Source: Plasmopara viticola
Lineage: Eukaryota; Oomycota; Peronosporomycetes; Peronosporales; Peronosporaceae
DNA: 64,000 nt
Direction of reading: 5' to 3'
NCBI GenBank assembly: GCA_001695595.3
Contig: MBPM02000059.1
Location: 62,001 to 126,000 of the forward strand
In this document: positions 63,911 to 64,000 of the stretch, one piece after another
Layout: each line of letters opens with the position of its first letter
How positions within the stretch are numbered: the first letter of the stretch is position 1
Notes under the pieces: generated by a model
The model's input: only the letters and a program-made list of their open reading frames with translations
The model's database searches: none
What the model was told of the DNA's origin: nothing
Made by a program: the position numbers and the translations under genes

Positions 63911-64000
63911 GCATGTATTCCATGAGTAAATGGGAGTTGACGGCATTTTACGGCACCAACTCTAAACTAAAGAGGTAGGCTTAAATATTCTTTACTAAAT

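Noticed and set aside
1..64000. CRISPR arrays, bacterial operons, rRNA genes
   Set aside because: No regularly spaced short repeats, no Shine-Dalgarno-led gene strings and no rRNA-like sequence. Introns and repeats show eukaryotic DNA.

Overview
The window looks like nuclear DNA of a plant-pathogenic oomycete of the Peronosporales (Phytophthora or a downy mildew). The evidence is short introns of 61-74 nt with GT/AG ends, three START plus FYVE-type zinc-finger proteins of the kind expanded in oomycetes, a secreted Nudix protein with the architecture of the Phytophthora sojae Avr3b effector, short retroposons (SINEs), and gene-poor AT-rich stretches full of decayed Ty3/gypsy elements. The genus cannot be settled from the sequence alone.

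Seven protein-coding genes look intact: a JMJD7-type JmjC hydroxylase (7733-8901, +, 2 exons); a secreted RxLR-like Nudix effector (19871-21318, +, 3 exons); a large secreted/transmembrane TRP-like protein with a mucin-like ectodomain (32666-35578, +); a FUN14-domain mitochondrial protein (35854-36735, +, 3 exons including a newly inferred presequence exon); and three START-FYVE-like paralogues (38903-40132, +; 42777-44153, +; 57312-58556, -). Five of them lie between 32.6 and 44.2 kb, a gene-rich island. The flanks (8.9-32.6 kb and 44.2-64 kb) are gene-sparse, and the effector sits alone in the left one, as expected for a two-speed pathogen genome.

Layout. 1-564: tail of a frameshifted WDR26-like WD40 pseudogene. 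702-1028: SINE copy 1. 1.88-6.3 kb: degenerate Ty3/gypsy element with gag, protease, RNase H, integrase and a 3' LTR. 7064-7118: long perfect hairpin. 7255-7580: SINE copy 2, then the JMJD7 gene. 9-19.8 kb: decayed intergenic sequence with a reverse-transcriptase-like trace. 19.9-21.3 kb: effector. 22.5-24.4 kb: two odd local duplications. 30.6-31.0 kb: second LTR copy. 32.6-44.2 kb: gene island, with SINE copy 3 at 37.7 kb. 46.1-46.9 kb: third LTR copy (minus strand) with SINE copy 4 inside it. 48.97 kb: tight palindrome. 51.3-52.5 kb: minus-strand gypsy remnant and a tandem array of about 165 bp units. 53.3-54.8 and 62.5-63.9 kb: two diverged copies of another gypsy leader and gag. 55.4-57.0 kb: three copies of an unclassified repeat, one of them split by a Mutator-like element that keeps its terminal inverted repeats and 9-bp target duplication. 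57.3-58.6 kb: third START-FYVE gene.

The genes do not form a pathway or operon. The common theme is a housekeeping and paralogue island next to repeat-dense sequence that carries a pathogenicity effector.
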